From NCBI GenBank assembly GCA_020746875.1, contig JAGTJL010000018.1, forward strand, positions 1,550,001 to 1,614,000: DNA of 64,000 bases, in the 5' to 3' direction. A program made the position numbers and the translations under genes. The stretch is from Rhexocercosporidium sp. MPI-PUGE-AT-0058. Taxonomy: Eukaryota > Ascomycota > Leotiomycetes > Helotiales. Below, one piece after another: positions 1-11,349 of this stretch. Position 1 is the stretch's first letter. Every line of letters begins with the position of its first letter. Under the pieces are notes generated by a model. That model was not told the DNA's origin. It saw nothing but the letters and a program-made list of their open reading frames with translations, and did no database searches.

Positions 1-643
1 CAAGGAAGGGGTATCCCTGAATCAACAATGGAGAGAATGCCGGGGCGCTCAGGCATACCTTGGAACTTATGTTCACAACTTCCCTAACATGGCAATCATG
101 TAAGTCAATCTGCTCAGAAACCCGCATATGGGCTCGAAATTCGTGCCACAAAGCTAATACATCCCCAGTTTCGGACCAAACACTTTCCCCGCCAACAACT
201 CCGCCCTTTTCTCCTGCGAGGTCCAAGTCGACTTTGCCGTCAAATCTCTCTTTAAACCCATCCTTGATCGACGAGTCTCCGTCATCGAAGTCAAGCAATC
301 AGCCGAAGATCACGAAACAGCGAAAATTCATGCAGGGCTTCGCAACACTGTCTTCGCCGGAGCATGTTCCAATTGGTACATCGGCGATTTCGGGCGGAAT
401 GCAGCGAGCTGGGCTGGCACGGCTGCAAGTTTTTGGTGGAAGACTTACTTCCCCCAGTGGAATGCGTTCTATATGCAGGGCGGCGAGAAGCTTTGGTGGT
501 TAAACACGATAAAGAGATCGGTGAGGAGTTCGAGTTGGCAATCGAGGTTGAGTGTTTTGGCTGTAGCCGCTCTCTACGGTTATCATTCGACATTCCTGAA
601 CAGGTCGTCTTTGAAGCAGCTTTTGGGGCAAGCGTGGCGATAG
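1..643 (+). CDS. Flavin-binding monooxygenase (FMO/Baeyer-Villiger type), C-terminal part
   Basis: This is the 3' end of a gene entering from the left edge. Exons 1-99 and 169-643 join through a 69-base intron (gtaagt donor, ctaat branch, cccag acceptor), and the frame runs on to TAG at 641. The join gives FGPNTFPANNSALF followed by a stretch ending NTVFAGACSNWYIGDFGRN, the usual C-terminal landmarks of fungal flavin monooxygenases that use FAD and NADPH to oxygenate ketones, aldehydes or soft nucleophiles. After it comes an aromatic-rich WWKTYFPQWNAF segment and a hydrophobic tail (LSVLAVAALYGYH) that could anchor to a membrane. The Rossmann fingerprints (GxGxxG) lie outside the window, so substrate class and completeness cannot be judged. 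It points into the aldehyde dehydrogenase gene on the same strand. The family call is firm; the reaction is not known. Confidence 0.85.
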
Positions 644-1769
644 ATTGTACAATTCTCTTTTCTCATTATCTTTTCTTCAAATATAGTTCAAAAATTTCCG
701 TCTCGTAACGTTTACTAAGTGTCTTTTACCTTCATGAGGCTCAGTGATGTACGATTTACAGCTCCCAGCTAAAATGTTGAAATGGTCTGAAGGGAAATTT
801 TGCGATACTTGGGAGACTGTTGTCGAAGATGCATTTCTACTATTGTTACCACAATTCCGCGATGTGAGCTTTGGCCTCTTTATATGCCCTCAGTTAGTGA
901 TCTAGAAGGTTTGGCCCAGAACGAATTCTCACCTGACTAAAGCCCGATTTTTAGTGCACAACATGTACTTTATACAAAATACTACACGTAGCCTTTGAGT
1001 TACATAAGAATAATGCAAGAAAATCAAATCAATTGAGCTTTATTATTTGAACAATAGGGAATATTTGATGTATTGCGATTTAGGTAGTAAAATAAATTGA
1101 TTGTGTAATTAGCGTTAGGCAATGAAGATACTTGGCAAGGCTGCGAAAGGATGCATGATACCACACACTGCACAACGCCGCTATTAATTGATTTTAATAA
1201 TTTCAGAAAAGATAACGTGATATTGATTAATAATTAAATATAACTATGCGACCGTGTGAATTACCCTACTGTGAAAGATAGGTAGTACGGGGTTGATTTT
1301 AGTGGTTTTGTATGGAGAAATTCGTTCTGGCCAAACCTTCTTTCTCTAACTAACACCATATCTTTAGCATCCGAACTCCGAAAAAAAAAAAACACTTCTC
1401 CTGTTCTCTTTCTTGTACCCCACTCCCCGCCCCCCACCTCCCCCCGGTTTCTATTCTCCTAGTATCTTAGCGGGCACTGGCGGTTGAGCTGATTACATTG
1501 CCAGAAGTGTGTGGAAACTAGTTTCCGTCATGCAAGACGGCAGAATTTGACATTTCCGGGCGCTTTCGGAATTGTATTTTCAGTACCGAGGGAAGTGAAT
1601 TTCAGATGTCGTAAAAGATATCATTCACATGGACGAAGTCAGTTGGTAGTGAGCTGGATTGACCGTTAAAACTGTTTCAATTTGTGGGTAACATCTTTAA
1701 AGTCATCTTTTCGAGAGAAACCCCCCCCCCCCCCCCCTTTCTGAAAATAACCTCAGCCAAACTCTCAAA
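644..1769. other. Intergenic region upstream of the aldehyde dehydrogenase
   Basis: No gene seen. It is moderately AT-rich up to about 1300. At 1381-1392 there is an A12 run, followed by a pyrimidine- and C-rich block to about 1447 (cactccccgccccccacct). In fungi such blocks often contain carbon-catabolite-repressor (CreA, SYGGRG) type sites; that reading is inference. It probably holds the promoter and 5' leader of the downstream gene. Confidence 0.4.
1721..1737. repeat. Poly(C)17 tract in the 5' leader of the aldehyde dehydrogenase gene
   Basis: There are seventeen C in a row, 32 bases upstream of the ATG at 1770. Such runs are length-unstable, and it would lie in the transcribed leader. 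A second, longer C25 tract lies at 43045. Confidence 0.9.
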
Positions 1770-3472
1770 ATGGCAGTCCAACATATTCTCGAAGGCCCGG
1801 AGGTTTCTCCACTCTCACAGGTATGCCACGGCGAGATTTTAGAACCAGATGTATCCTAACAATTCAGCTTGTTGACAAGTCCCTATTCATTTCCGACGCC
1901 TTTGTGGATGGCGCATGGATTGGAGGAAGTGAGACTTTTGATGTTTTTGGTATGTTCGTTGAAACTTTGAGATTCGGGCTTCTCCAGGACTGACTTTCTA
2001 CAGAGCCTGTGGGGGGGAGCAGGATCAGCCAAGTCGCGAGTCTCAACGAACGGGATTTTGAGACCGCGATAGAAAGCGCGAGAGTTGCACAGGAAGAGTA
2101 TTACACATCGACCACTGCATCACAGCGAGGTGCTTTGCTTCGAAGATGGTACGAACTGGTGATCAAAAACAAGAAGGATTGTATGTTTGGCACATTATTG
2201 CAATGGGAAACAGTCCAGCTAACTTTAGGTAGTGGCTATTATTCTGAGCTTAGAAAACGGCAAGACTTTGTCCGAAGCAGAAGGCGAAGTTGTCTACGCT
2301 GCGGATTTCATTGCTTGGTTTGCGGCAGAGGCCCAAAGGTCGTATGGAGATGCAATCCCATCATCAAGTCTAAACACGACAGTGATGACCTTAAAGCAGC
2401 CTATTGGTGTCTGCGGCATCATTACTCCTTGGAACTTTCCCGCGGCCATGATAACTCGAAAGGTTGCTCCCGCACTTGCAGCAGGATGCGCTGTTGTCGT
2501 CAAGCCACCGAAAGAAACACCACATAGCTGCCTCGCTTTTACGAAGCTAGCTATTGCGGCTGGATTGCCTCCAAAAATCATACAAGTCTGTACTACTAGC
2601 AACCGGCAAACAGCCACGATGCTGGCAACTCATCCAAGTATCAGCAAGTTGTCATTTACAGGATCTACTGGTGTTGGGAAGATGCTGGCAAAGCTCGCGG
2701 CAGGCACGTTAAAAGGATGTAGCTTGGAATTAGGAGGCAATGCTCCGTTTATCGTTTTCGACGATGCGAATCTGGACCTTGCTGTCGAAGGTGCTATGAT
2801 CTGTAAGTTTAGATGCACAGGTCAGACATGTGTGTGGTGAGTACAGCGAGTAGTCCATGTTGGAATTCATTGCTGACCAAACGAAGTGCCAATCGCCTCC
2901 TCGTACACAAGAGTGTCGCACAAGAATTCACCGCAAAGCTCGTCCAGAAAGTCAGGGAACTCGAGGTGGGCTCAGGATTCAACTCGAAGACGACTCAAGG
3001 CCCTCTCGTGAATAAAGCAGCAGTTGAGAAGGTCAAGGAACACGTCGAAGATGCCATTGCGAGAGGCGGCAAGGTGGAAATAGGAGGACATTGCCCAAAA
3101 GCTTCAGGGTTCTTTTTCCAACCAACGGTGTTATCAGGCGCGACCACGCAGATGAAGGTCGCTACCGAAGAGACTTTCGGCCCTCTTGCCGCAATTTTCG
3201 AGTTCGACACTGAAGCTGAGGCCATAAAACTCGCGAACGACACAGAATTCGGCCTAGCAGGCTACTTCTTCAGTAAAGATGTCGGCCGCGTTTTGAGGGT
3301 TGCGGGAAAGCTTCAATGTGGCATGGTTGGTGTCAATACAGGAAAAATTAGCGCTGCTGAGTCGCCGTTTGGTGGGATCAAGGAGAGTGGATATGGGCGA
3401 GAAGGGAGCAAGTACGGAATGGCGGAGTATGAGGTATTGAAGACTGTCACAATTGGGAACACGAATGTGTAG
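1770..3472 (+). CDS. Aldehyde dehydrogenase, succinate-semialdehyde dehydrogenase-like
   Basis: Five exons (1770-1820, 1868-1949, 2004-2180, 2233-2836, 2887-3472) give 499 residues, the usual size for NAD(P)-dependent succinate-semialdehyde dehydrogenases. All four introns are about 46-54 bases and phase-compatible; the third uses the TAG at 2230-2232, which gives LAIILSLENGKTL. Family marks are ITPWNFPAAMITRK (cofactor binding), FTGSTGVGK, the general-base glutamate in LELGG (about residue 269) and the nucleophile cysteine in GQTCVCANRL (about residue 303), spaced 34 residues apart as in active enzymes. FGGIKESGYGREG closes the C-terminal region. The expected reaction is aldehyde to acid with NAD(P)+, in cytosol or mitochondrion; no clear targeting peptide is seen. 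In this setting another semialdehyde or short hydroxy-aldehyde is as likely a substrate as succinate semialdehyde. All catalytic residues are present. Confidence 0.93.
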
Positions 3473-3907
3473 TTAAGAGCATGACGGATCTTATTTACTT
3501 CACCTGTTTCTTAATCAATTATAAACGTTTTGCTATGATTTTGATGAGCTCTCGATTTTCCAAGCGAAAGATTGGTGTTTGTCGTAAATTACTTCAAAAG
3601 TCAAGACCTTTGTTGACAAAAAGTCTGCCTTTGCCACTCAAAATCAAAATTCGCGTTATATCTCTCTTCTTACTAAGATGTTGTTATGGCTTCTAATGCT
3701 AGATCCCACTGCCTTTGAATTTTCAAATTCGGGTTTCTTGCATCGTAGAAGTTTAGCCAGTAACGGGATCCGGATTCCGATGAGCGAAAGTCACGTGCTA
3801 CCAGAAGCCCGTATCACTTGCCAAGAAGATTTGGATAGCCATAAGAGGACATTTTGGCATGATATGAGTAAGAAGGATCATTTGACAGAGAGACAAAACC
3901 TTTCAAA

Positions 3908-4929
3908 ATGACGGAAAAATCAATTAAACTGAACAATGGCACCTTCATTCCTGCGATCGGTCTGGGAACATGGCAGTCTTCACCTGGGCAAGTTCAGCTC
4001 GCTGTCACTCATGCACTTCTCTATGGATATAGGCATATCGACGCTGCATACTGCTATCAGAATGAGGTGGAAGTGGGAAGAGGTCTTGCTGATGCATTCC
4101 AAGCCGGGGTCCAAAGGCAAGATGTGTTTGTAACGACGAAATTATGGTCCACCTTCCACTCACGAGCAGAGAAGGCCTTAGACGAGAGTCTGGAGAATTT
4201 GGGCCTTGATTATGTGGACCTATATCTCATGCATTGGCCGGTCGCGATGAACCCAAAAGGTTTGCTTTCCTCGCCCCACAATTTAAGGCTAAAGCTGAGA
4301 AGTGAGGGAATCATCCACTGTTTCCGAAGTTGCCAGATGGTTCCCGGGACATCGACCATTCCTGGTCATATGTTAAGACCTACAAACTCATGGAAAAGCT
4401 TCTCGATACAGGCAAGGTCAAGGCGATTGGAGTTGCCAACTTTAGCGTGAGGTACTTGGAGGAGCTTTTGAGACAAGTCTCGGTTGTGCCAGCAGTCAAT
4501 CAGATTGAGAACCATCCGTTCCTGCCTCAGCTTGATATTGTCGATTTTTGCAGGCAAAAAGGCATTCATGTAACGGCCTGCTCGCCGCTTGGCAGCGCTG
4601 GCTCCCCTTTACTGACCGAAGAGAGTATCAAGAAAATTGCAGATGGATACCGAGTCTCGCCATCCACAATCCTCATCAGTTTTCATAGTAAGTCACAATC
4701 CTCGCAAACAGCAAGCACTGAAAACTCACCACTCGTAGTTTCGAGGGTTTCATCTGTCTTGGCCAAATCGGTGAATCCTCTGCGTATCAACTCGAACAAA
4801 GAGGTTGTGAAGATCGATAGTGGAGACCTGAATACTTTGAAGAGGTTGGCTGCTGAGAGAGGATTTGTAACCCGATACTTGTACCCGGAATTTGGTGTGG
4901 ACTTTGGGTTTCCAGACAAGTCTGGCTGA
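3908..4929 (+). CDS. Aldo-keto reductase (aldose reductase-like)
   Basis: Three exons (3908-4259, 4307-4687, 4739-4929) give 307 residues, normal for the AKR fold. The introns are 47 and 51 bases; the second is a multiple of three and would not break the frame if retained. The catalytic tetrad is complete: Asp45 and Tyr50 in HIDAAYCYQNE, Lys78 in TTKLW, His109 in LMHWP. ANFSVRYLEELL, NQIENHPFLPQ and AKSVNPLRI match the family's NADPH-binding and barrel segments. Members reduce aldehydes, including aldoses, to alcohols with NADPH in the cytosol. It follows the aldehyde dehydrogenase on the same strand after 435 bases. Near the C-terminus ISRVSSVLAKSV departs from the usual pattern, but no residue of the tetrad is affected. 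The exact substrate is unknown. Confidence 0.93.
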
Positions 4930-5291
4930 GTAAGCTTTAGCGAGTGGAAATCTTAATTGAATATGTTCTGCTTCAAGATGCTAGCATTCGCACACTGTCG
5001 GGTACTTTGTCAGTGCTTGCATGTGCCGAATAATATTCTGGACAGGCAAGAAGTGAGGACTGCAGTCAATGTTCGTGACAAGATCACTTTCAAAAGAAGA
5101 TATGGTAAAAACCCATCAGATATTTTTGAAGCCATGTTTGCTTACTCAACATCCAATCTGAATCGCCCTAATTTGCCAGTCGATCGACTCAGCATGGTTG
5201 TTGTCATTTATCATCACTAATAGGCTCTTGCTTTATTCAACGAAAGGCAAGATAACATTCCTAGATAGAATATCATGCCATATGAAATTCT

Positions 5292-6359
5292 CTATACCAC
5301 CCCCAACTCAGTTCGTCCTGCATGTAAACCTCCAGTAATCAACATATCATCTCCGGTGTGATATGCGCTAGCATCGCTCAGAAGATAGACGCATGCCCCT
5401 TTCAAATCCGTTCTGTCTCCCATTCGTTTCATAGGTGGCTCGGTGACAAAGATCTTGGCAAGTCCCGGTCTAGTATCGGAGATCGAAAGTGTCATGTCGG
5501 TCATCATATATCTTTTGCAGTTAGTATAGTTCTTCGGTCAATTTGGCAGAAAGAATGCACATACCCAGGAGAGATACTATTGACCCGCACGTTGCGATCA
5601 GCCAGCTCTACCCCCAGCTCTCTAGCCATTGACAATACAGCACCCTTGCTTGTACAATAATCCGACAAATACTGAGCTTTACTAGCTTGATATGCTGCAA
5701 TTGAAGCAATAAGGACAATGGAGCCCCCTTTAGGATTGGCTTCACTGGGGGCTTGTCGTATCATCTGCGCGGCAGCAAGTTGAGCAGTAAAGAACACGCC
5801 CGTGATGTTGATGTCAAAACACCGTGCCACTGATTCTGGGGTTCGCTCAAGGAAAGGCTGGTCTGGGCATATTCCAGCCGCTGCGACACTACAGTCCATT
5901 ATGGTTACTTTCAGTACGACAAATGTAGTGGGCGAGGAACATTTACCAACCATCGATACGCCCAAAGTCTTTCACTACTTCGTCAAAGGTCGCCTTCAAA
6001 ATCTCGAACTTAGTGACATCAGTCCTAGAATAAGCATTAACATGATATCCCAAAAGAACATATTTATCGCCATGTATCAGTGGGCGGGCTTACTTGTAAA
6101 GTTTAACTTTAACGCCATAGTCATTCTGAAGTCGAGAAAAATGCTCGTGGGGGGTATCTAGAACATCGAGAACGGCTACATCACCTCCAGCTTCTGCCAC
6201 AGCAATACCAAATGCAAGGCCAATTCCTCTTGCGCCACCTGTGATCACAGTAACTTTCCCTTTCAGGGAGAAAAGAGATTGCACGGTGTTGTGCAAGTAC
6301 CTGTCATTGCTGCGATCGAGATTTGCGGTATTAGAAGCCATTGTTTCTGGAGCTGTCAA
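5292..6359 (-). CDS. Short-chain dehydrogenase/reductase, polyol/ketose (SOU1-like) type
   Basis: Four exons read from the right (6359-6094, 6024-5947, 5888-5565, 5511-5292) give 295 residues. The introns are 69, 58 and 53 bases and all phases match. The NAD(P)-binding glycine motif TGGARGIG lies at about residues 40-47. It is followed by a CVAAAGI segment (NNAG equivalent), the catalytic serine in [10 protein letters not shown], and YCTSK carrying the YxxxK pair. The C-terminal part ([23 protein letters not shown] cut here) resembles fungal sorbose reductase, mannitol and arabinitol dehydrogenases, which interconvert ketoses and polyols. A second in-frame ATG six codons in is a possible start. 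It is transcribed divergently from the PRISE-type gene, suggesting a shared promoter region. Substrate not provable from sequence. Confidence 0.9.
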
Positions 6360-6641
6360 CTAAGATGCCTGTAGAGAATATTGCTTCACGTTGGAGGAAT
6401 GCTGACCTGTATCTCAAAATAAATTGAAGCTCTTATCGGGACTGTCAGGGGACATGCAGATTTCCGGATCAAGGCTTTCGGAAACCATAATCCGCGCCAC
6501 GGCCGCACAGAAAATTAAACCGCTTACACATCCCCGCCCCCTCACTCAACCCCTCGTTCAAACAACTCATCTCCAAGCATCACACCTTCTATTCAATTTC
6601 ATTTCGTCGACGCGAAAGAATAACAAACAACACACAGCACA
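6360..6641. promoter_or_regulatory. Divergent promoter between the SDR and PRISE-type genes
   Basis: These 282 bases separate two ATGs pointing away from each other. The segment next to the plus-strand gene is rich in CA and CT (acacatccccgccccctcac), typical of fungal core promoters and leaders. The spacing fits shared control of the two reductases. No specific factor site is claimed beyond the C-rich stretch. Confidence 0.5.
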
Positions 6642-7842
6642 ATGTCACATGCGCTGATACTTGGCGCCTCTGGCATCTCTGGCTGGTCAATTTTAAATCA
6701 GATTCAGGAATATCCCACAAAAACCACCTTTTCACGAATCACGGGTACTACAAACCGCCCATTCAGTTTGCAACAAGCTAGGATTTCGCCAGATCCGCGC
6801 ATCAATCTTGTTAGTGGCATTGATTTCACCAAATCAGTCCCGGAGGTCGTGAAGTTATTGAGAGAGAAACTTCCTGATGTCGATACTGTTTCCCATGTCT
6901 TCTTCACCGCGTACATTGCCACGAGTAATTTTGAGTCCCTCAGAAAGGTCAACACTTCGCTTTTAGAGACAGCGATACGGGCCATTGAGGAAGTTTCCAA
7001 AAATCTGGAAGTTGTCATTCTCCAGACTGGAGGGAAAGGGCGAGTCAAAATCCTTCCGCGAATTATTAGAACTTTCGCTGACTCGCATGCATTATAGATA
7101 TGGACTCGAGTTCCCAAAAGAAGTCAAAATCTCGCCGCCTTTGAGGGAGGACATGCCGCGTATTCCACAACCATACCAGGACAAGATCTTCTACTACACG
7201 CAATACGATATGCTCACTGAGCTTTCCAAAGGCAAGTCTTGGACCTTTACTGAGATCCGGCCAGATGGAATCGTCGGATTTGTGCCAGGTTCCAATGCCA
7301 TGAATATGGCGCAAGGAATAGCGCTTTATCTTTCTCTCTGGAAGGAAATCCACGGCGTAGGGGCAACAGTCCCTTTTCCCGGCCTCGAGCATGGATATCA
7401 TTCAACTCATTCGGACACCTTCCAAGACATACTTGCGAGGATGGAAATCTTTGCCGCGACGAATCCCGACAAATGCGGAAATGGTGGCATCTTCAACATT
7501 GCCGACGGTGACACAGTTACTTGGGCACAGCTGTGGCCTAAAATCTGCACATATTTTGATCTTGTTGGAAGTGGACCTACGCCTGGCTCTCAGCCCATGG
7601 AGGACTTTGTGAAAGAGAATGCAAAGACTTGGGAAGAAATGGTCGAGAAACATGGATTGGATCCCGATGGCATGAAGTTTCAGAACTGGGGACATGTCCA
7701 TTTCATGCTTGTACAGTTTGATTTTGACCGACAGTACGATCTCTCGCGTGCCCGGGAAGTTGGTTTCACGGAGAGGACAGATACTGCGAAAGGTTATTTT
7801 ACAGCATGGGATAGGATGAAGGCTGCAAAGATTTTCCCGTAA
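6642..7842 (+). CDS. PRISE-family NAD(P)H reductase (progesterone 5-beta-reductase / iridoid synthase-like)
   Basis: Exons 6642-7039 and 7098-7842 give 380 residues, the usual length. The protein starts with MSHALILGASGISGW, a Rossmann GxxGxxG at residues 8-14. The join restores QTGGKGYGLEF with the family lysine at about residue 132. It then runs to KIFYYTQYDML with the FYY tyrosine pair near 165-166, matching the atypical Lys/Tyr active site of PRISE enzymes, which reduce activated C=C bonds of enones. FNIADGDTVTWAQLWP and the NWGHVHFMLVQFDFD end are also typical. The only splice that keeps frame uses a GC donor at 7040 (GC-AG intron, 58 bases, ctgac branch). Without it the frame breaks at that point. 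The substrate in fungi is mostly unknown; its place beside SDR and transketolase genes suggests a role in the same pathway. Confidence 0.85.
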
Positions 7843-8288
7843 GCTCCTATATAGCTGTAGGTTTAAGTAACTTTGGATGTAGACTGCTATGGGAATCAAA
7901 ACTGGTAAAAGCTGCAACATCAAATGATATTCCTTTGTGCGATTTTGGGCTGTCGTAACCATACTCTTTTGTTAGATCCGTGAACCCGGCAAGCTTGATT
8001 TGCATCTCTATGTATTTGACTAGTCTTTACACATTACATAAACCCACATCCCTCTCCCCGCTCCGTCGATGCACACTAAAATTGGAGTTCTTCGGCCGAG
8101 AGTCTGCGTGCTACCCCGGAAAATGGCTTCCACCATTTTTCTCGGAGGAATCTTCGCTCTAGCACTCTACGGACGAGACCGGGACGTAGGACTCATATGA
8201 GATAAGGCTTCTGTCGTCTAATAAGGCCCACGAGTTCACAGTTCACCCTCACCTCAGAGAATCATCTGCCCTGCGTTTTTGAAGAATT

Positions 8289-10735
8289 ATGTCTCCTCAA
8301 TTAAATGGCACCAGCCTCGAAGAGGCGCACAGCGAGCCATCTCTGAAACCACCCGCAATTCACAAAAGCCAAGTAATCAAAAATGAGACAATTAGGGATA
8401 CCCAGAGGGATTGGGTTCCTAGCTCTGCGGATGACTATGCCCAACTTGCAGTACGAAATTTGGTCATGGACATGTGTATGCAGAATGGAGGTGGACACGG
8501 TGGCTCTGCGTTAGGGATGGCTGCCATTGGGGTCGCGTTGTGGAAGTATGTCATGAGATACAATCCATCCAATCCAGATTGGTTTGATCGTGATCGTTTC
8601 GTTCTCTCAAATGGTATGCTCCTCAGGCCGTTCTCAATAGTATGGCAAGAACTTACCTATTTTGCCAGGTCACGCAAGTATGTTCTTGTACGTCATGAAT
8701 CATTTAGTTGGGTACGAAAATTGGACAATGGATGAATTGAAGGGCTATGGAGCTGCGAAGACGAATGGATATACTACCATCTCGCACGGACATCCCGAAA
8801 TCGAAGTCCCTGGGATTGAAGTCACAACTGGTCCGCTTGGACAGGGGATTGCAAATGCTGTTGGTTTAGCAATTGCGTCAAAAAACCTGGCGGCAAACTT
8901 CAATGAAGCATCACTGCAGCCGCTCGTACAATCTCGAATATACTGTATGACAGGGGATGGGTGTTTGATGGAGGGTGTTGCTCTAGAGGGTAAGGTTGAT
9001 CCAGCTCATGAGGTTCTCGTTCTAACTTATTATCATAGCGATCAGTCTGGCGGGCCATTTGCAACTGGACAACCTTGTCTTATTGTACGATGACAACCAA
9101 GTGACTTGTGATGGTCCCTTAGATTGGATAAACTCAGAGGATATCGATCTGAAGATGCGTGCCTCTGGCTGGGAGGTGATCAACGTTGCCAACGCCTCGT
9201 ACGATGTTGAAGCTATTGTTGCAGCATTGCGCTTTGCCAAATTTTCAAAGGGGAAGCCATTTTTTATCCACTGTCACACCGTGATCGGAGTCGACACTCA
9301 AATAGCTGGAACATACAAGGCGCATCATGGAGCTTTCGATAGTGCCAGTATTGCTCGCCTTAAACGTCTTGCTTGCCTGCCCGACGAATCGACCCATGTC
9401 GTTTCTAGCGAGCCACTTCAATTCTTCAGAGAAAGGAAAACTTATGGGAAAGAGTTGGAAAGTCGTTGGCATGCACTGAAAAGTCGATATGAGGCGGTAT
9501 GTCCTCAAAAGGCTGCGGAGCTTCAATCAAGGATCGATGGTTCTCAAGGGAATTGGCTGGAAATCTTGGATTCGGCCAAAGCTAGTGAGTTTGAGGGACT
9601 GGCTACTCGTGAGATTAACGGCAATCTTTTGGAAAAGCTGTGGGCTGCAAACCCAGCTCTCTGTGGTGGCGGAGCAGATCTTGTCAACTCAAACAAGATT
9701 TCTTACTCAGTGACTGATGTTTTTCATCCGATGCAGGTAGAGCTATCTATTGACCTCCTTCAACTCGTTCTAACATCAATAATAGAGTCACAAAGGCCGC
9801 TACCTACGTAACGGAATCCGAGAGCATGCTATGGCATCCATTGCGAACGGTCTTGCAGCATACAATCCTAGCACATTCCTCCCGATCACCGCAACTTTTT
9901 TCATGTTCTATATATATGTAATGTTCCCTATCATTCGAAAAAGAAAGCGTACTGACCATGATTTCTTTGACAGGCTGCTCCAGGTGTTCGGATGGGTGCT
10001 TTGAGCCATCTACCTGTCATCCACATCGCAACACATGATTCTTTCGCCGAGGGACAGAATGGACCTACACATCAGCCGGTGGAGCTTGACTCATTATACC
10101 GCGCTATGCCGAATCTTACTTACTTTCGACCGTGTGATGGGTAAGTTTTCAATTCTTGAGATTTGAGAAATAATCAATAAGTACTGACGCCGAAGGTTAG
10201 GGAAGAACTTGTTGGTGCATGGAAGGTGGCTCTTGAGAACCATCACGGTCCATCAATGCTTTCAATCGCACGAGATCCAGTGGGGTCTGTTCCAAATACA
10301 GATCGCTCCAAGATCAAATTCGGAGCATATGTTATTGTGGAAAATGCCTCAGCAGACATTACCTTGGTGAGCTGTGGAACGAACTTGCACTATGTTGTTG
10401 CTGCAGCAGAGTCACTAAGGAAGAAGGGCATTTCCTCTCGGCTGGTGAGCGCACCGAGTCTCGGGCTATTCGACCAACAAAGTCAGCAGTATAAAGAAAC
10501 CGTCTTTCTTCTTGATGGCAAGCCGATCATTAGTGTCGAGGAGTATGTTGCCACGGTGTGGGCAAGATATACCACCGCAAGTATTGGCATGACAGGCTAT
10601 GGCTATAGTGCTAGCAATCCCAGTAATTATGCGAAATTCGGGTTGGATGCGCGAGGGATTGAAGAGAAAGTAACAAAGTATTTGGATGAATTGGGGGGTG
10701 GTAATGCTCGGATGTATGGTTGGAGGCAGCTGTGA
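8289..10735 (+). CDS. Transketolase family, dihydroxyacetone synthase-like
   Basis: Six exons (8289-8613, 8669-8989, 9039-9736, 9786-9917, 9974-10140, 10201-10735) give 725 residues, the size of transketolases and dihydroxyacetone synthases. All five introns are 49-60 bases and in phase. Thiamine-diphosphate marks are visible: NGGGHGGSALGMAAIG, HGHPEIE with TTGPLGQGIANAVG, and MTGDGCLMEG followed by LYDDNQVTCDGP (GDG...N metal-diphosphate motif). The pyrimidine domain has YLRNGIREHAM, and THDSFAEGQNGPTHQPVE contributes substrate-binding histidines. These enzymes move a two-carbon ketol unit from a ketose phosphate to an aldehyde; the dihydroxyacetone-synthase subgroup accepts formaldehyde. 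The C-terminus is WRQL, which is not a standard peroxisomal -SKL-type signal, unlike methylotrophic yeast enzymes. Subfamily choice is tentative. Confidence 0.92.
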
Positions 10736-10783
10736 ACTGGACAAGTGTACTTATATCTCTTTGAAGCAAGCCCACTATCAAGG

Positions 10784-10817
10784 CAGATTCTCATATGGGT
10801 CAGATTCTCATATGGGT
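10784..10817. repeat. Perfect tandem duplication of a 17-base unit
   Basis: The unit cagattctcatatgggt occurs twice head to tail, 49 bases after the transketolase stop. It is in the probable 3' region between two convergent genes. It looks like a recent replication-slippage duplication. Confidence 0.9.
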
Positions 10818-11349
10818 CATTTCTAAACATTTTTATAAGGGATTTGATATCATTTCAGCCAGATGCGTATAATCCTATTCTGAGATTTACAATTACTTAC
10901 AAACAAAGGTGAGGAGAGTCGATTGCTCGTTTCGCTTTCGCAGGCATTAGATGAGTAATTTCCAATGCTCTCTTATTAATGAAGCCTATACTGTACTAAT
11001 TATTCATGACTTCTCATGTTCTTCACCCTCACATCCATATTTATATATTGTCGTAGAATAGGGGTGGTATATACATGCATAGGCACTTTGCAAGCGTGGT
11101 TCACTTTTGCGGGTATCGCATTCTGTACGACATAGATGCAGCCGAGGGAACATTTAGAAGTTACAATATTTCTAATAAAAAAAAGATACAACATCTATCC
11201 GTACTGTAAGAGGACGCACGCCTCAGAATGAGAAAACCAGATCGCGGAAGGCAAACTCCCTAAGAGCGATGCCCAAACCAAGAGCCTATTCACCTCTGCA
11301 CGCCATACCTGAACACTTTCCCAGTGTAACAGAACAACAATCTATTACA
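10818..11349. other. Intergenic spacer between convergent transketolase and transporter genes
   Basis: No gene seen. This is AT-rich 3' flanking sequence of both genes; it would hold their polyadenylation signals. Nothing else is supported. Confidence 0.5.

Noticed and set aside
2294..2617. Open frames on the minus strand inside the aldehyde dehydrogenase (also similar ones in other genes)
   Set aside because: They are frame shadows of a well-supported gene and have no family character.
3481..3911. Small genes between the aldehyde dehydrogenase and the aldo-keto reductase
   Set aside because: The short frames there have no coding character and lie in the expected 3' and 5' untranslated regions.
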